Positions 5,259 through 7,486 of a DNA stretch of 7,486 nucleotides are shown here, one piece after another (the first letter of the stretch is position 1; every line of letters begins with the position of its first letter). The notes beneath the pieces are model-generated. The model saw nothing but the letters and a program-made list of their open reading frames with translations, had not been told where the DNA came from and made no database searches. A program made the translations under genes and the position numbers. Where the stretch lies: assembly GCA_902767455.1 (NCBI GenBank), contig CACXHH010000159.1:1-7486 (forward strand), given 5' to 3'. This stretch comes from an uncultured Eubacteriales bacterium. GTDB taxonomy: Bacteria > Bacillota > Clostridia > Christensenellales > Borkfalkiaceae.

Positions 5259-7486
5259 ACCGAACTTTCTTTTCGTTTTTCTTCTTGTTCCTTTCGATTA
5301 TTATCTCGTGCGGCCACTTGAATTTGAACTTGCGCACGATAATATCGAGCAGGAACGCGACGATGATTATTATGATAAACAAAAGTCTTGGATCGAAAAC
5401 TCTGTCGACGTATAACTCGAACCCGTCGAAAACTTCGTGCGGATCGTCGAGATCGGCTATAACGGAGCCTTTGCCTATCGTCGCAAAGTTATTGAGCTTT
5501 TCGGTTATCGCCGCGGGATCGGAAAATCCGTAAACGTCGAACTCCTGCGAATACGAGAAAGCTTTGTAAAGCGTTATCGTCTGCAATATCTTTCCGTCGG
5601 AATCGAGCTTATCGACCTTGACGGTATATACGCCGCCTTCCTTCACGACGAATTCCGCGCGCGAGTAGGCGTTGGCTTCGGAGAACGGAACCGTAGCGTA
5701 GACCGCGGGATTTATATTATCGGCGCTTTCGGCGTTTTCGCCGTCGGTCGGCAACTGCGAAAGCGAAACGGTGTTTCCGCTCATATCGGTTACGGAGCCG
5801 CCGTAGCGTTCGCCCTCTTCAAGCGGCGTGAAAACGCTTACGTGGTTTGAATAGTTGCCTTCGGTAAGCCGCGCGGAAACTTCTTCTTCGCGTATACTGC
5901 TCAAAGGCATAAGCCCGTTGAGAATATTTTTGACGAGCGTCTTCCCCGATTCGTCAACGAGAAGTTCTGACGACCAGTTGCCGTTCAGATCGCTCATAAA
6001 GCTTCCGACCGAACCGTTGCCGAACTTCCAGTAAGAGTAGAGCGGAACGCCGTAAGGCCCCGTGATCACGGTAGACGCCGAGTTTCTCGCCCTTACGCCG
6101 TAAAAACCTTGAAGTTCCATCGTCATAGAGTTTTTGGCGCCTTCAAGATCGACCGTTTCAACGCCCTTTACTACGGGCGAAAGAATATCGGTTATAACGG
6201 GGTGGAAAGGCTCCAAAGAAAGTTCTTCTATCTCGGGGGCGTTCAGGTCTTCACGCATGATGCGCATAAGCGTCGAATTGTCGCTGATGTTGTAGAGTTT
6301 GCCGTGCCCGAGCGTTTCGGACGCGTAAGTCATTCTCTCTATCGCGTCCTTGTCGCCGCCGATAAGGACGGTGGAAAAGGTTATTCCGTCGGTCTTATAG
6401 AAGTTATCGATAAGGCTTTCGTAGTCGGGGCGTTGGTCTTCGGTAACGCCGCCGTCGGTAACGATGATTATGTGTCGTTTGTCAACGTTTTTGAGATCGC
6501 GAAGCTCCATACCCGCCTTTTCGATGGCGCCGGGGAATACCGTTGCGGTACCGCCCGCAGTAAGCTTATCTATCGAAGAAAATATCTTCGTTTCCTGCGT
6601 TCTCGGCGTTAAGGGAAGCACCATCTGGAAGGCGTCGTCAAAGGTCATCGCGCCGATATAGTCGCGTTCGGTGAGCGCGTTCACGCACGAAGCGGCGCCA
6701 GCCTTTGCATACCAGAAGTTAGAGCCTTCAATGTCTTGTCCCATCGAGCCCGAACGGTCGATAAGTATCATTACCGCGACGGGCGGCGTGTATTTGATGG
6801 CTTCTATCGGCAAAAGCTGACGATAGTAGTTGCTGTAGATCATATCCTTACGGTTGTAAGCGTGGGCTTCTCCGACAGAATCGTTTCCGCCGACGGTAAA
6901 CAACCCGCCGCCGTAATCTCTTACGAAAGCGTAGATATTTTCTTCAAGGTCTTCGTGTCCGGAAATATCCGAAAACGAAACGTTATTCATTATTATTTGG
7001 TCGTATCTGAGAAGTTCTTCGAGCGTGGTCGGGATATCTTCGTCGAGAATATTCACGACGGTAACGTCGAAAGCTTCGTCTTCGGTGAGTATGCTTTCAA
7101 GCGCCGTCGACTGACCGAGTTCGCTCTCGTAGACGAGAACTTTGTTGTATACGGCAAGATACTCGTAAGCGTAGTAGTCGTTGTTCTGTATCACCGTTTC
7201 CTTTACCCCGTCGAGCGTGACGTTACAATGAAGTTCGTGAAGCCCGCCCGAAGTAAAAGCGTGGTCGATAAACACCGTCTGTTCGCCCTTATTGACGTTG
7301 ACGGCAGCGTTTACCGTTTCGGTAGTAAGTCCGTTGAAGTCGGTAAGCGTCAGCTCGCCCGAAAACTTTTCGTTGGCGTTTATCTTAACGCCTATCCTTA
7401 CGGCGTCGCCGACGTTGATATGCGTGTCGGGAAGTTCGATAGCCGTAATCTGCACGTCGTAATCGGTATATTCCGAAGGTATGTGC
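5257..7486 (-). CDS. Membrane VWA-domain protein with glutamine-amidotransferase-like fold (5' partial)
   Basis: The frame is open to the right edge, so the N-terminus is missing. The GTG at 7455 is probably internal, since ten further codons are open upstream of it. It ends at TAA 5259-5257. Numbering from the GTG codon: 1-95 is a beta-rich Ig-like domain; 104-219 resembles the first part of a class I glutamine-amidotransferase-like fold (GGGLFTVGG, QLLPIE); 226 to about 405 is a von Willebrand A domain with a full MIDAS (Asp233, Ser235, Ser237 in DRSGSM, Thr303, Asp334); about 418-517 is the second part of the amidotransferase-like fold (GPYGVPLYSYWKFGNGSVG, SDLNGNW); 522-633 is another beta domain; 691-707 is a membrane helix, followed by a lysine-rich, presumably cytoplasmic tail. 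No catalytic Cys is evident, so a binding or scaffold role is more likely than enzymatic. In related bacteria such proteins often sit near MoxR ATPase and DUF58 genes; those would lie to the right of this window, if present. Confidence 0.9.
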   Translation of the reverse strand, partial: HIPSEYTDYDVQITAIELPDTHINVGDAVRIGVKINANEKFSGELTLTDFNGLTTETVNAAVNVNKGEQTVFIDHAFTSGGLHELHCNVTLDGVKETVIQNNDYYAYEYLAVYNKVLVYESELGQSTALESILTEDEAFDVTVVNILDEDIPTTLEELLRYDQIIMNNVSFSDISGHEDLEENIYAFVRDYGGGLFTVGGNDSVGEAHAYNRKDMIYSNYYRQLLPIEAIKYTPPVAVMILIDRSGSMGQDIEGSNFWYAKAGAASCVNALTERDYIGAMTFDDAFQMVLPLTPRTQETKIFSSIDKLTAGGTATVFPGAIEKAGMELRDLKNVDKRHIIIVTDGGVTEDQRPDYESLIDNFYKTDGITFSTVLIGGDKDAIERMTYASETLGHGKLYNISDNSTLMRIMREDLNAPEIEELSLEPFHPVITDILSPVVKGVETVDLEGAKNSMTMELQGFYGVRARNSASTVITGPYGVPLYSYWKFGNGSVGSFMSDLNGNWSSELLVDESGKTLVKNILNGLMPLSSIREEEVSARLTEGNYSNHVSVFTPLEEGERYGGSVTDMSGNTVSLSQLPTDGENAESADNINPAVYATVPFSEANAYSRAEFVVKEGGVYTVKVDKLDSDGKILQTITLYKAFSYSQEFDVYGFSDPAAITEKLNNFATIGKGSVIADLDDPHEVFDGFELYVDRVFDPRLLFIIIIIVAFLLDIIVRKFKFKWPHEIIIERNKKKNEKKVR

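Noticed and set aside
7453..7455. GTG at 7455 as the true start of the VWA gene
   Set aside because: The frame stays open to the edge through ten more codons, no ribosome site precedes the GTG, and family members have an N-terminal membrane region that is not in view.

Overview
The window looks like bacterial chromosome from a Gram-positive Clostridia-type Firmicute, possibly an uncultured gut lineage. The reasons are strong Shine-Dalgarno sites (GGAGG, TAAGGAG), and protein families typical of gut Firmicutes: a BspA-like LRR_5 lipoprotein, InlB-type beta repeats, and a membrane VWA protein. The standard code is used, with TAA and TGA stops. The taxonomic placement is inference, because no marker gene is present.

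Layout: every supported gene is on the minus strand, so transcription runs from high to low coordinates. (1) 7486-5257: a large membrane-anchored VWA protein whose N-terminus lies outside the window. Its von Willebrand A domain has an intact metal site, is flanked by two parts of a glutamine-amidotransferase-like fold, and is followed by a C-terminal membrane helix. (2) 5183-2352: a complete 943-residue lipoprotein with a fibronectin-III-like domain, 27 BspA-type leucine-rich repeats and a C-terminal InlB-type repeat. (3) 2218 to the left edge: an open frame of at least 739 codons for an N-terminally membrane-anchored protein with InlB-type repeats followed by a Tyr/Gly/Asp-rich beta-repeat region. 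It has no stop in the window and is easily missed if only closed ORFs are considered.

The 73-base gap between genes 1 and 2 shows no promoter, so they are probably co-transcribed. The 133-base gap between genes 2 and 3 holds a stem-loop just after the stop, a perfect TATAAT box and two abutting small hairpins. Gene 3 may therefore be partly or wholly transcribed on its own.

All three products are predicted to act at or outside the cytoplasmic membrane. Genes 2 and 3 share the InlB-type module. Together they read as a cell-surface cluster for binding or adhesion, but no substrate can be named from sequence. No RNA genes, mobile elements, CRISPR arrays or plus-strand genes are supported. The long plus-strand frames are codon-bias shadows.
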